Position numbers and translations under genes: made by a program. The notes beneath the pieces are model-generated. The model did not search any database, was not told where the DNA came from, and saw only the letters and a list, made by a program, of their open reading frames with translations. Positions 34,313 through 45,084 of a DNA stretch of 64,000 nucleotides are shown here, in pieces. The first letter of the stretch is position 1; the number at the start of each line of letters is the position of its first letter. The DNA lies in the NCBI GenBank assembly GCA_037179385.1, contig CM074194.1, forward strand, positions 4,977,001-5,041,000, in the 5' to 3' direction. This DNA is from Holothuria scabra. Taxonomy: Eukaryota > Echinodermata > Holothuroidea > Aspidochirotida > Holothuriidae.

Positions 34313-35800
34313 TAAAGTGTACCTCAAGTCAAAACATTCAAAAATGTGTGTTAAAGAGCATGAAAATGAACTTAAATATTTGGACTTCATCTTCATAGGA
34401 CATTCCTGAGCTGAGATGGAAAATGCTGAAGTTTATTCACTCAACTCACAATGGTACACTGCGCAATAATTTGTTTCGTCATTGTTGTACAACTCAAATT
34501 GCAGTCTTGGTATATCTTTGTTTTTCTGCACCTTGTACCAATGTGTGATAACACTCTAACTCATATGGGGGGATGTAATTAACTGAGCTCTCTCTGTGCA
34601 ACATGCCATACAAGCAAACAAGAAGTGTTGAAGGTCTTAAACACATTTTTAATTTTAAAAGAAAATTCCTTAAAAAATTTGAAACTAAGGTAAAGAAATC
34701 TACACCTAGTTCCATGGTTTATGGGAAAACTGGAAGCACTCCACTGTCTTGTATTGTGGAGAAAAGAGTTAAATATTTGGGTAAGAGTTTCCGACGGTAA
34801 GGGTTCTATATTGTCAAGTTTAATGTTTCAGCACTTGTTTAAACTGCATTTGTCAAATGAATTTCCAAAGTTACCAAAGTAAAAAGCGTTTAAGACAGTA
34901 ACGGTTTCTCGGGGATCTGGTTTAATGTAAATACGTGCAGCAATAAAAGTCTTTTGCCAGTAATTCACCACACAATTAATGATATTAACTTACAAAATTG
35001 ACATAGTAAAATGAGTAATGATAAAAAGTGCCCAAGTTTTAATATTATCAAGGTAAATGAGAAATTTGAACGTTATCTGTCCAAATTGAAGTACTGGGAT
35101 CGGGTTAATCTTTGTCGTTTCAGATGTGTTGATACTAAAGTTCCAACTGCTGTTGAAAGTAAAGTTGTTCCTTTTATCTCTGTTTTGCGTTCTCCATGTA
35201 ATTCTGAGGATTTTGCTGACGAGTTTCATTTGGCAATTAAATGTCCCTACTTCTCACCACACAGAGCAATGTTTATTAAGCCCTATTAGTATGTGTGACC
35301 TAGTGTTTTGAAATATCAGCAGTCATTTAATGTTACTAGTAGTAATCAACTCTCTTAAGTTGCTAAATGTGTGTCCTTTATTATGAATAATCTTGGATGA
35401 AACAGGTCGTGTGAACTGGTGGTGTATATACAGTAGTGGGACATTGTATTTGTACGGTATTTCATTTATTAACTAAGTTATGCTCTTAAAGCACTGAAGT
35501 ATTCTTGTGTCTATGTAATTTTCTTTGATTTTGCCGTTTTGTAATACATGTACTCATTTTGTGTTTAATTCTGTTATACCCCAGAAGGGTTCTCAAGTCC
35601 TTAAAGAAAGAAACAAACTTCTAATCTTCTACAGTAATGTGAGTGGTACTACAAGAAAGTCGCAAATTATTTCGCAATAGACCAATTTGCTTTCAGTACA
35701 TAAACTTCAACATCTTAGATCAGGAATGTTCTATGAAGACGTGATTTGGACTGTCAGAATTCATTTTTCATGTTCTTCAATATAAATTTTTGAACTGTTT
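34313..35800. mobile_element. Inverted-repeat element carrying a LINE ORF2 tail, copy 3 (long form)
   Basis: The left arm (from AAAGTGTACCTCAAGTC at about 34316 to about 34500) and the right arm (about 35630-35800) are inverted versions of each other. Both match the arms of the copies at 13964 and 25230: TGAGCTGAGATGGAAAATGC on the left against ACATCTTAGATCAGGAATG inverted on the right. Between the arms is a LINE ORF2 C-terminal region on the plus strand plus what looks like its 3' UTR, ending near GGGTTCTCAAGTCCTTAAAG at about 35587-35606. The whole insert is in the opposite orientation to the short copies. The unit is about 1.5 kb, three times the short form. Confidence 0.7.
34585..35289 (+). 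pseudogene. LINE ORF2 C-terminal region, decayed
   Basis: One reading frame across the whole segment, broken by several in-frame stops (first at 34798), gives the classic tail order of APE-type LINE polyproteins. It has a segment with FNFKRKFLKKF, then STPSSMVYGKTGSTPL (compare the common MVYGELG..PL), then GFSGIWFNVN, then FERYLSKLKYWDRVNLCRFRC. It ends with DEFHLAIKCPYFSPHR, a degenerate version of the DE.H....CP...R zinc-binding end. The reverse transcriptase core is absent. Preservation of a single frame despite stops indicates decay mainly by substitution. It lies inside the inverted-repeat element, and its start is shared with the short copies at 14.1 and 25.4 kb. Confidence 0.8.
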
Positions 35801-35802
35801 GA

Positions 35803-35840
35803 CCTTTGCTCTGGTAACCTTTAATGGTACCAGAGCAAAG
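35803..35840. repeat. Perfect 13-bp hairpin at the edge of inverted-repeat copy 3
   Basis: CTTTGCTCTGGTA at 35803-35815 is exactly complementary to TACCAGAGCAAAG at 35828-35840, with a 12-nt loop. It sits at the outer end of the right arm and replaces the GTACACTTT end seen in other copies. It may be a terminal rearrangement or a separate small foldback. Confidence 0.8.
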
Positions 35841-36269
35841 TTGCAGGCTTCGGTTGGAACAAAAGCTGAAAACTTTTCTGATTGGTTCCTGTACAAATAT
35901 TAACAGCCATTTTGCACCTCAGATTCATGTGAGGTATTAAACTCTATGTGGGATTATGCTTACATGGCTATTCCTCTCAACTGCAGCTTCAAATTTTGTA
36001 GTAGTTTACAGAAATTCTCAATTGGCTCAGATCATTGATCGACAACTAGTTCAAATAATGCAGATTACCAAAGCGTATATTACACAACTTGTATGGTACT
36101 GAAAGTGTTTTGATTAGAAATTGGGGTCTTGTTTACTCACCCTGAAGCAATAAACTGAGACTGAATCTGGGTGAGCATGAATTTTGAAGAGTTGGGGGAG
36201 AGACTTAAATAAGTATATGTTTGGAGCACTAGAACCGTCTGGAGTGAGAGGATCAGGCCTTTTATCTTT
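35841..36269. other. Non-coding, no gene seen
   Basis: No recognised feature is visible in this interval. Confidence 0.4.
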
Positions 36270-36466
36270 GCATTCGTGTTCAAGCCACCCGACTTGCAGA
36301 TGGAATGCCTAGAGTTTGAATCCTAACCGGGCCTTACCAAAGACCTTAACATGGAACATGGTGCTATTGTGTTTGGTGCTCATCATCAGCAACGGCGTAG
36401 AAAAAGAAGCCAGTCAGCCACAACTCGAAAAAGGTCGTGGCCGACCCGAATTTCACCACTTTTTTT
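36270..36466 (+). mobile_element. tRNA-derived SINE, copy 2
   Basis: This copy keeps a B-box-like GAGTTTGAATCC at about 36312-36323 after a CCCGACTTGCAGA segment shared with copy 1. The body reads CATCATCAGCAACGGCGTAG, GAAGCCAGTCAGCCACAAC and AAAAAGGTCGTGGCCGACCC, parallel to 9730-9800. It ends in a T-run/A-run. A tRNA-type Pol III promoter joined to a non-tRNA body is the SINE pattern. Such elements are mobilised by LINE proteins, but which LINE here is the partner is unknown. Confidence 0.75.
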
Positions 36467-37343
36467 AAAAAAAAAAGTAGCTGTAAAACCTCATCTAACT
36501 AGTAACTGAGTTGTTACATGTTAAACATATAGTTGCCTGGATTAGGAGATATGGTTAGTCATTTCCATGATTTTACGTATGATATACGTTTCCTACATTG
36601 AATTAAAGAAACAATATGAAAGCTTAAATGAACCTATCGGGTCTCCGCATAACTTAAGGGTAATATTGAAGTAGACGTCAGCCCTTTTATACATCTTCAT
36701 TTTATCTTCATATATGAGCAGCGTCTAAGTTTACAACTTAGAGGTATATTGACAGTTATCAAACATAAAATGTGACACATACCATCAGTCATGTGTGTTG
36801 TCATCTGTAAAAACCGTATCTGATTATTAAAGACTGTGTCCCTATGTTCAGGCAACTTCAGATTACATGCTCAACGCCATTAAGAGAATTCAAGGATGCA
36901 CCTCGTGCATATGATATAAGCAACCAGTCGCCCTCCGAAATAGCTATGCCAAAAAGTGCGTTTGATTCATGAACTTAATCACATCCCGAATTCCAAAGTA
37001 ACAATTTTTCAACTCATAACGTGATATGTATTAATCATACGTGAGGTCAAATGTCACTTGATTACGTAACCCTTACCATATTCCTTACAATAACTATGAT
37101 AATGAAACTGATATTTTTTCGGATAAATCGAATTTTCCCACGCTGTTTTTAAGAAAAGTACGCTATCTGCACACATTGTACGTCTTAAGTAGCCTCGTTG
37201 TAGACGCGGGGACGTTGATGTACACTAAAAAGCAGAGACATAAGCTCGGTCTGGCTCCCTTTCTTTGTTTTAATTTAAGAAAAGATATTGTTAGAGGGCG
37301 CACTTTATGTTCTTTGACAAAAAGTATTTATTAACTGGTCTAA
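36467..37343. other. Non-coding; possible promoter side of the 37.4-kb exon
   Basis: No gene is recognised. The last few hundred bases would be the 5' flank if the exon candidate at 37389 is real. Confidence 0.35.
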
Positions 37344-37388
37344 GAGTCTTTGGCTAAGATTCTGAATAGATTAGAGATCAAAGTCGAA

Positions 37389-37480
37389 ATGGGAGATGTC
37401 CACCAGAGAAATCTTCAGATTATGCTGGGAGGAGCGTCCCGAAATAACAAAATGGATGACGCACAGGGTCACGTGCTGCG
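37389..37480 (+). CDS. Candidate first coding exon with consensus splice donor
   Basis: The ATG at 37389 opens MGDVHQRNLQIMLGG, then a short basic/polar stretch SRNNKMDDAQGHVLR. The segment ends in CTGCG immediately before GTAAGTTTT at 37481, a textbook 5' splice site. The frame is open upstream to 37344. The local sequence is GC- and CpG-richer than the window average, as expected at a gene's 5' end. I do not recognise the protein and cannot find its next exon: the nearest good acceptor (TTTTTTTACAG at 38323) leads into a hAT relic and an early stop. Confidence 0.33.
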
Positions 37481-37734
37481 GTAAGTTTTGGTTCCTGCGT
37501 AAGTGTTGTGCTTTGCTGCGTGCATAACCTACTGTGTGTTTTCAAACGCAATTGTACGGAACGCTGTATTTTAGAAGAGCGCAGATAGTTGCAACTGATG
37601 TTCCTGCTTATGAAGGTGGGTCAAGCAAAATTCCGTCCTGCAAGGATTTCTTCTGGGTGCCCACCACCCATTCTCATAACGCATAAACTTCATACTACGA
37701 AGGTACCGCAGAATGCTAGATAGCAATTAACTAA

Positions 37735-37815
37735 CGGGGGTCAGGGTGTGAAGGTTGGTGGGTAGTGTATGAGTTTTGGTTGGGGTTAGAGTTAGGGGAA
37801 GGGTTGGATTTGGAT
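37735..37815 (+). repeat. G/T-rich tract with telomere-like GTTAGGG variants
   Basis: The plus strand is nearly free of C and contains GGGGTTAGAGTTAGGGG, GGGTTGG and GATTAGGGTTAAC in irregular spacing. It resembles degenerate TTAGGG repeats and could form G-rich structures, but there is no regular array. Confidence 0.5.
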
Positions 37816-38324
37816 TAGTGATTAGGGTTAACTTAGTGTTTCTATCCTTCTACACCCTTTTTCTTCTTTAAGTCCAGTTCGGGTTTTTTAGCATTTCTTG
37901 GTCATGCTCAGCAGTCATTAAGTATAGACATTAGTCGGCCATTTAACTCAAATGTCTACAAACACAAATAAAAATTTGATGGCAAGGCCCTTGGTATTTA
38001 TTTGTAGGTCATTTCGATTTATCTGTAAGTAACAGCTATACTTTTTCATGGATGAAACGTATGATAAAAATGTACTAGTGATAAAAATGTTTCAGATGGT
38101 GCCAAAGTATTTTACCGGCGTATGGTGATCACAAATTCAAAGCCAATTTCAAGGTATCACGTACTATATGCCAAAAGAAACCATGCGCTCTTGCGCTCAC
38201 ATGATTTTCTATGTACAGCGCGTCGACTTCAAAGTCACATATATTGGCAAAAGATGAAAACAGCTCTGGGTCGTTAAATGTAAACGAAAGCTTAAAATAA
38301 CAACCATTCATATTTTTTTACAGG

Positions 38325-38440
38325 CCAAGAAAGTGCCAGGTCTGGCTGTCTGAGGGGTCGTGATGTTTGAAATTTTCCATGTGCTACTGGCCAAGTGAAG
38401 GTGGTACTCCGAACAGAATGTGAACCGTTCGCGTGTAAAG
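38325..38440 (+). repeat. Probable relic of the hAT family interior
   Basis: GGCTGTCTGAGGGGTCGTGA, then TTTGAAATTTTCC, then a GCCAAGTGAAGGTGGTACTCCG segment follow the order of the GGCCATCTGAGGGGTC, AAATTTTCC and GCGCCAACTAATGGTGGCGC blocks in hAT copies 1 and 2. It is strongly diverged. No ends were found. Confidence 0.4.
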
Positions 38441-41400
38441 CCCTGACTTAATATTCTCTATCCAAGAAACGCTTGGTATCGCTACATTTGTACATAATTA
38501 AAATCTCAAACTGCCACTGGACGTGGCATAGGTTTCAAATTATTTTTCGCCCCATGATATTTCCTTAGTCACCCATGAATGTATTTGATTTGTACCTTTC
38601 ACTTTTAAAGAAAAAGTGACTGAGACAGAACTTGTTGCTCATTTAAACGTAAACTATTCAGTACACCGTTCAGGTATAAGAGGGATTGGGTCGAAAAGAT
38701 TTCTTTTACAAATAGAGGGAGCACGGTTTTGTCATTTAGGGGGTTACGGTTAGAAAAGATAAAAATCTGAGAAAAACAAGGACAAAGTGTAGTAAAATAA
38801 ATGTTATATTATATTTGTATTCACTCTATGCCACTGAGAATGTAGAGCCATGATACAATGTCACAAAATCCTTAAAACACTCAAGCGGAACTTCTAGCTG
38901 CCATGCCACTTCTCTGTTCTGAGGGAGAAAAGATCGTACAGTATCTATAAATATTTATTTTGGACATTTTTAATAGCTGCATTTTAATCAGTCAATAACT
39001 AGAGAAATCAACTTGAAAATCAAGGACGACGCACGTTATTTCCCCTTACTCAAAAATAAATCCATGTCCAGTATTCCATTCCCAGGATGAGTCATACCAA
39101 AGAATTACAAAGGTTGAACCATATTGGCAGTGCGCGTGAAGTTCCGCGTATACAATGGAGTACAGAGAATATTTCAATATCCCAAAACATGAAAAAAGAG
39201 CCGTGGGACATGCTAGATTAAAGGCCCAATCCTCTAAGTCTCCCAGTATTCTTAACCTACGTAAGCCCCTCACACATCTTCCTAAAACTCATCCTTATCG
39301 AGACGCAACTCATTGTTTGAATTCAATGTAAGCATACAAGACCCCAATACGGTGCCCCAGCTCTCTAAGCAATATGAGCTACAGTACTCTCTCGGTCAAG
39401 GAGTTGTGCCTCTCTAGATTAATACAAACATTGTAGGGACGCTTGGTGAGAATTCACTGCCTTTAGGCCAGACAGTTGTAAGTTGATTCGTAAAACTGCA
39501 ACGAATCAAATCACATTTAGTGAAATTCTTCCTCACAAACACTCATTTTACACCTGGATTACAATTGTTATGTTGTCTTCCCGATGTTGGATATACCGTA
39601 TTTGGCCCACAAAAAAAACCCTTGGTTTTGGACCAACACCTTAACGAAGAGGCCACCACACTCTCAAGTTAGCATTTTCATTAGAAATGCATGCGAAAAA
39701 TAACATCTGCTTCAAGACCGAGCAAGTGAAATTTTAGCTGACTGTCAGAAAGTTAGACTAGAAACGATAATATTTGACTGTTCTTGAGTTATTCCACTCT
39801 CCTCTCTATTGCTAGGCCATCAACGAATTGCGAAATATAGGGCAACATGACCTTCACAATGACTTTTCCGATTCTGAAATACAAACCCTACCTTGTGGGG
39901 TCAGGGTCCCTCTTGATGAACAGGAATTTTACTCACACGTCCTATGGGATTGATGAGATATGATGATGCATTTTCCACCGTTTAGTTCCATGTTTAATTC
40001 AACAAATTAGAGAAGTTGACCTGTCGTCTCTTGAAAATGCAATAAAATCTGTGCAGGTTTTTGAAGGATTTCACAGATTACCCTTGTCTTAATTTTGATT
40101 ACAAACCGATTTTAAGTAGTATCGGTAATGTCACATCAGCTAAAGCGTATCGAAAACGTTCGCATTATCTACGGTGCATTGGATCAGTTCGCAATCGAAA
40201 TTTAGGCAAGAGTATTTTGTGACGTCATCTAGTATCCAGCATAATTTTTATTGCATTTTCATGAGACGACAGATCATTTTAATGAGATTACTTGCATTTT
40301 GAAATATCCTATCTCTTTTACACAACTACAACTTCTCATATCAGCGTTCTAGAGGAGAAGGGGGGCAGACAATTCTTTTTGAAATTGTGATCTCTATCTC
40401 CCTATGCCTGTCGATACCTCTGGTTCATTGACACAGGAATAAATCAGGAATCTCGATTAGAATAACGACAAACGTGTGAGCTAAATAAGGAATCATGATT
40501 TGTTTTGCGTGGAAATTTCTTCGTTAAATATTCATAAATGTGTAAAAGATAACTTCTTGGTTTGCTCGTCATATGCATTGCTTGATTTGTGAAACATCAG
40601 GAAGAGTACTTGTGGAAAAAATAAGAGGAAACTTGATATTTTCAAAGAATATTTTAAAGTAATGTTGGGAGGCATATTTGTCCCTTGAGTATGTTGCTCA
40701 TTTGACTAGCTAATCACTTGAGTTTTGCCAATTGGGTGGCTGTGATGTTTATTGCTCCTCGAACGCCTGTCTCTTGAAAGTAAAATATTTATTGTTAGAA
40801 TTCGAAAGCCATTCTTTAATTTATGGCCGAACTTCTTTATCTAATTGAATGTGGTCAAGTCTACTGATTTGAGAGCACACGGTACAATATGTACAATTTA
40901 AGAGACATTTTCACTGCCAGTTCATTGCAGACTTTTACAACCCCCACCCCCGTCGTCTCCCCTTATATCGACTACTGTCTAAAAATGTGGTTAGACACAT
41001 ACAAGTATACTTACAAGTAATAATTCACTCTATATAAATATATATATACCCAATACACTCTATATAAATCAGGACAGAGCTATCTGATTGATTGTTAAAG
41101 CTGAATTTCATGAACACACAAACCCATTGTTTATTCAGATGAAAATATGAAAGCTTGAAGATCATGTTAATTCAAGACGGCCCTTTTTATTTCACAAAGC
41201 CAAAAATGTACATTACCTCCGAATAGTCCAAAAAAATATTTATTGTAAAATTCGCAGTCGCAAAAAGGATGACTTTTATCAATTTTATTTCCGATCAACC
41301 TTGAAAACCATGAGTGTCTTTGTTAGCGTCGTCAAAATATGGAATAATTTAAGATATGATGTGAGGAACTCTACAAGTGGAATGTATGCCTAAAGATCAA

Positions 41401-42099
41401 ATGATAAATTTGTATAAACAATTGGATTGATATTTCCTGTAATACATATGTATAAGCTCACAAACGAAAGCTTGCCTTGATAAAACATTATGCAACCAAA
41501 TAAATTTAAGTTGAATTGAGTTACATTTAATTGTTCTAAAAAAATACATTGGTCAATTATCATAAGTTGGAAGGGAAGAGTTTTGTATATGTTTTTGTTC
41601 AAAGTTCTCCCCCATTTCCATTTCTAAATTTCAGTGAGTACCATAACATCAAAGCACAATGTTTCTCCTTTGTTCTCTTATTTTCATATATATGAAATTC
41701 CTTTGTTTTTTTTATTGTTATCCTTTTTGTTGTTGCAGATGAAAATGAATCGAACAGACAAACAAAAACTTGTAAGGTACATGTCATTATGATTTCTTGT
41801 TCATCACACCGCAGAATTTAAAACTGTGTTCATGTACAGAAAATTGTTCAGAGTGACGTAGAATTCATCCGAAATCATTTCTGATGCCCATTAAATCTAA
41901 GGATAAGGATTTGTGAGGAAAGAGACTTTCACAACCATTGTAGGAAAATACCATCAATCCCCTTCTACCACATTTTCATAACTTACGTACTACTATCGTG
42001 AGTGCTGCAATTTGAAACTACCTAATAGGCTCTTAGGATGCATCCCTAAGCCACATTTTTGCTACCTTGAAAATGGAAAATTACTTATTAATTGCTTTA
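38441..42099. other. Non-coding, no gene recognised
   Basis: About 3.7 kb with only short frames. Near 41027-41070 the 14-mer CACTCTATATAAAT occurs twice, separated by an AT-rich spacer. Nothing else stands out. Confidence 0.4.
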
Positions 42100-42240
42100 A
42101 AGTTTGCTTCAAGTCAAAAGCTTTCAAAATGTATATTATACAGTATGACAAATGAATTCTAACAGTCCATTGCAACTGCCATTTTCAAAGGACACTCTTG
42201 AACAATGGTATAAAATGTTATATGCAACTTTGAATCATGT
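42100..42240 (+). repeat. Solo arm of the inverted-repeat family
   Basis: CTTCAAGTCAAAAGCTTTCA, then AAATGAATTCTAACAGTCC, then GGTATAAAATGTTATATG match the left arm of the elements at 13964 and 34313 in order. No LINE segment and no right arm follow, so this is a fragment. Confidence 0.55.
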
Positions 42241-44599
42241 TTCACGTTGTAGCCAGGATACAAAACATGAACCAGAGTCTTACTTTTTCTGTTGCTTTAA
42301 GATGTGAAAGCTTGTAACGATCTTAACAATGGTTCAAAACAAGTGGCTGGTCACGAATTTTTATTGTATTTATACATTTTTTTCTTTCTGGTATTGTATA
42401 GGATTTAGAGATATTCTATGTTTGTCCATTAGCTATTAATATGGGACGACAACTTTTCAAGTTTGGGAAAATGGTGTATCCAATGAATCGCTTTCATATT
42501 CTTCTAAATTTATATTTTATGTTTCGAAGAGTAAGAATATAAGAAGAGGTAAAATTTGATACACATGACAAATGAGTCAATTTTGTGAATGCTTCTGGAG
42601 TCCAGTCATTGTTAACTTGTCCTTGGGCGTGGTTGAATAATATCACAAATCAACATAGTGTTCTCTTTATGTAAACACATCATGAACGGTTCATGGTTTG
42701 ACTACCTAGGCTTGTATAGTAAACTTGAATTTAACTCCGGGCAAAATGGATGGAGCTGCTCTAATGCAGCTGTTTTCCGGGATCAAAAAGTAATTAAAAT
42801 TATTAGCGGTTTCCAAAGTTGTAGTTTGCAAACAGATGTGAAAACGATCCGACTTGCTCATACATGCTTACTCCCAGTCTTTAGGGGTCCTCTTTCTTCA
42901 TTTTGGTTTCAACGCCGATAAAGTTGGCAAAATTAACGTTTATATTCTCTCACTCTTTTCCAACCGCTACTTTTATTTATATAACTAGAAGCCTTCGGGG
43001 TAACAATCGTTAATTTCATATCGCAAAAATGCTAGTTAGTTTGTAATGTAATAAATAGCAAATTAATATACTTTTATTGTATTGGCAACACGAGTATGAA
43101 ATATCACTCGAAGCTGGGCAATCCTACGTAAGATTCCTAGTACGTTTTACATCCTTAATGTTATAAGCAGTAGTATCCCTCTGCACCCCGCAGCTATGCA
43201 TCTAATCTTAGGAAGTCTGGTGGTTTTACCGAAGTTTATTAGCATTTCAGTTTTTATGAGGGACTAGGGATTGCCGCAAACGAATTTATACGTTCTTTGA
43301 AATCACTGACCCGACGTGAAGGCAGATGAAGAGAGGCGATCTCTAAATGCAAAAATAACCTCACATTACGTTGCTTTGTGTTTCAAAGCAATCCCTTAAG
43401 CGTATGCATTTTCAGGTTCCTTATTGTTTGGCGTAATAAAGAAAAATTATGCGCGATATAACATAGCAGCCTCTGAGAAAGTCTTCATCAATGAAACACT
43501 TTCACGTGACCCTCACTAAATAAGTTTCAGTTTAAACCAATAAAATTCTAGAAAACCTCTAAACTTTTTTCATAAAAGACCTTACTTTATAAGGACTAAG
43601 AATTGTGCAAAAGAGAATAATCCCAAGTTCGTAAGTTTCGCAATAACATTACGTTCTGAATTTCAGAAAAAAAATAAGAAAACTAGACTGGCGGACTGTA
43701 ACGTCATTACTCCATTTAAATGAAAGGTCGTGTAGCACGGAAATGACAAGCATTCAAACCGAGAAAATGGCCAAAATTCGCATCAAAATCAATCAATTAT
43801 TAACATTTTACACGACATTTTCTGATCAGCGCTTATATTTTGTGAAAACGAACTCAATATGCAAATAGTATGATGTCATGAATACAATACAATTTGTGCT
43901 TGAAAATCATCGTATCAATTACCAAACCTAAACTATCTGGTGAGCAATTATGAGATAATTAATATAGGATTAAAAAAGAAAAGGCAAGACTGTGCAACAG
44001 GTTGCTTCAAAAACGATAAAATATTGAAGAGATTTATCCTGAGAAACATAAAGAAATTGACATTTTTTCAATCCAGGTTTCCTTATGAAAGTTTATTCCG
44101 TAACTGTTAAATGAAGCCTGGGCATTTTGCTGACATGTAACACTAACTAAAAGACTTGTGACCACGGACTTACATGCATGGACATAGCATGAAACGTGTA
44201 CGTCGTATCCGTAGATGGTCGCCACCGACTGGGATAAACAAGGTGCGCCAAGATGGAAGTCGTGAGGCTATCATTTTAGTGATTTGACGACGGTTCTGTA
44301 ATATTTTTTTAACTAAAGTTAAAACTTGAATGATGATATTCCTATTCTCACATATGATTTTGAACGTACCTTATCATGTTTCAAAAATATTTCAACTTTC
44401 TTTCAAAATATGGCGATATACTTGAGCAAGTCCAAACATTCACACAAAACCACAGCAGACGTTTGGTGTATATCATCATGTATAGGAAGTCCGTGACTGT
44501 GACACATCAACGACAAGGAGCAATGAACAAAGTGGTTCCTTGCTGGACGCATCAAGCTGGGCCATTACTGAATATAGACAAAATTTAGCTGTATGAAGT
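42241..44599. other. Non-coding, no gene seen
   Basis: Short frames only (for example 42658-42921, 87 codons), without a recognised family or splice context. Confidence 0.4.
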
Positions 44600-45084
44600 T
44601 TATCTCATACTCTAGTTATCCTCACAATGAACTTCAAACTTGTTGGCACTGAATTTTGCTAACATGAACCACATTTCCAAGCTGGATATCTTGTTTACAA
44701 GGTTTCAGTTTTTTACCTCCAGTGACTCCGTGTGCTCATCGACCTTCACCAAAAAACAAAGCCGCTCTTTTTGTCGTGATGACGCTTCCACATATCAAGT
44801 ATGATATCTATCCTAGCTTACTTTAGTAAAGAAATCAATGGAAAAAGTTGTTCATCATTTGGTGCACGCTAACTCCAAATGACCTTTGACCTCCACCAAA
44901 AATGTATGTCATGATCCCTTTATCACTGTAACGCGTCCAAATAAACCGCATGAAGTTTGTGCAAGTTTCTCCCTTAGTGACACTTTCTAAACAAGGTTTT
45001 ACCTACGTCGATCTCAAACGACCTTTGCCCTCCTAAATTTTCATGGCGTATTCACATATCAAATACGAAATCCATCCAAACTTT
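44600..45084 (+). repeat. Degenerate repeat with GACCTTTGACCTCC motifs
   Basis: Related segments recur within this stretch. CACATATCAAGTATGATATC at about 44791 matches CACATATCAAATACGAAATC at about 45053. ATGACCTTTGACCTCCACC and ACGACCTTTGCCCTCC recur between them, each preceded by ACAAGG-TTT-like text. The spacing is roughly 260 bp. A similar motif (TGTCAAAGGTCAAATAA) lies at about 53137-53155. hAT copy 3 is inserted in its 3' end. Confidence 0.5.

Noticed and set aside
38323..38370. Second exon for the 37389 candidate (acceptor TTTTTTTACAG)
   Set aside because: The reading frame stops after about a dozen codons and the sequence resembles the hAT interior.
39811..40085. Decayed LINE tail (frame containing PCGVRVPLDEQEFYSHVLWD)
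   Set aside because: Suggestive of a zinc-binding LINE end, but the frame breaks on both sides and the cysteine/histidine spacing does not fit well enough to claim it.
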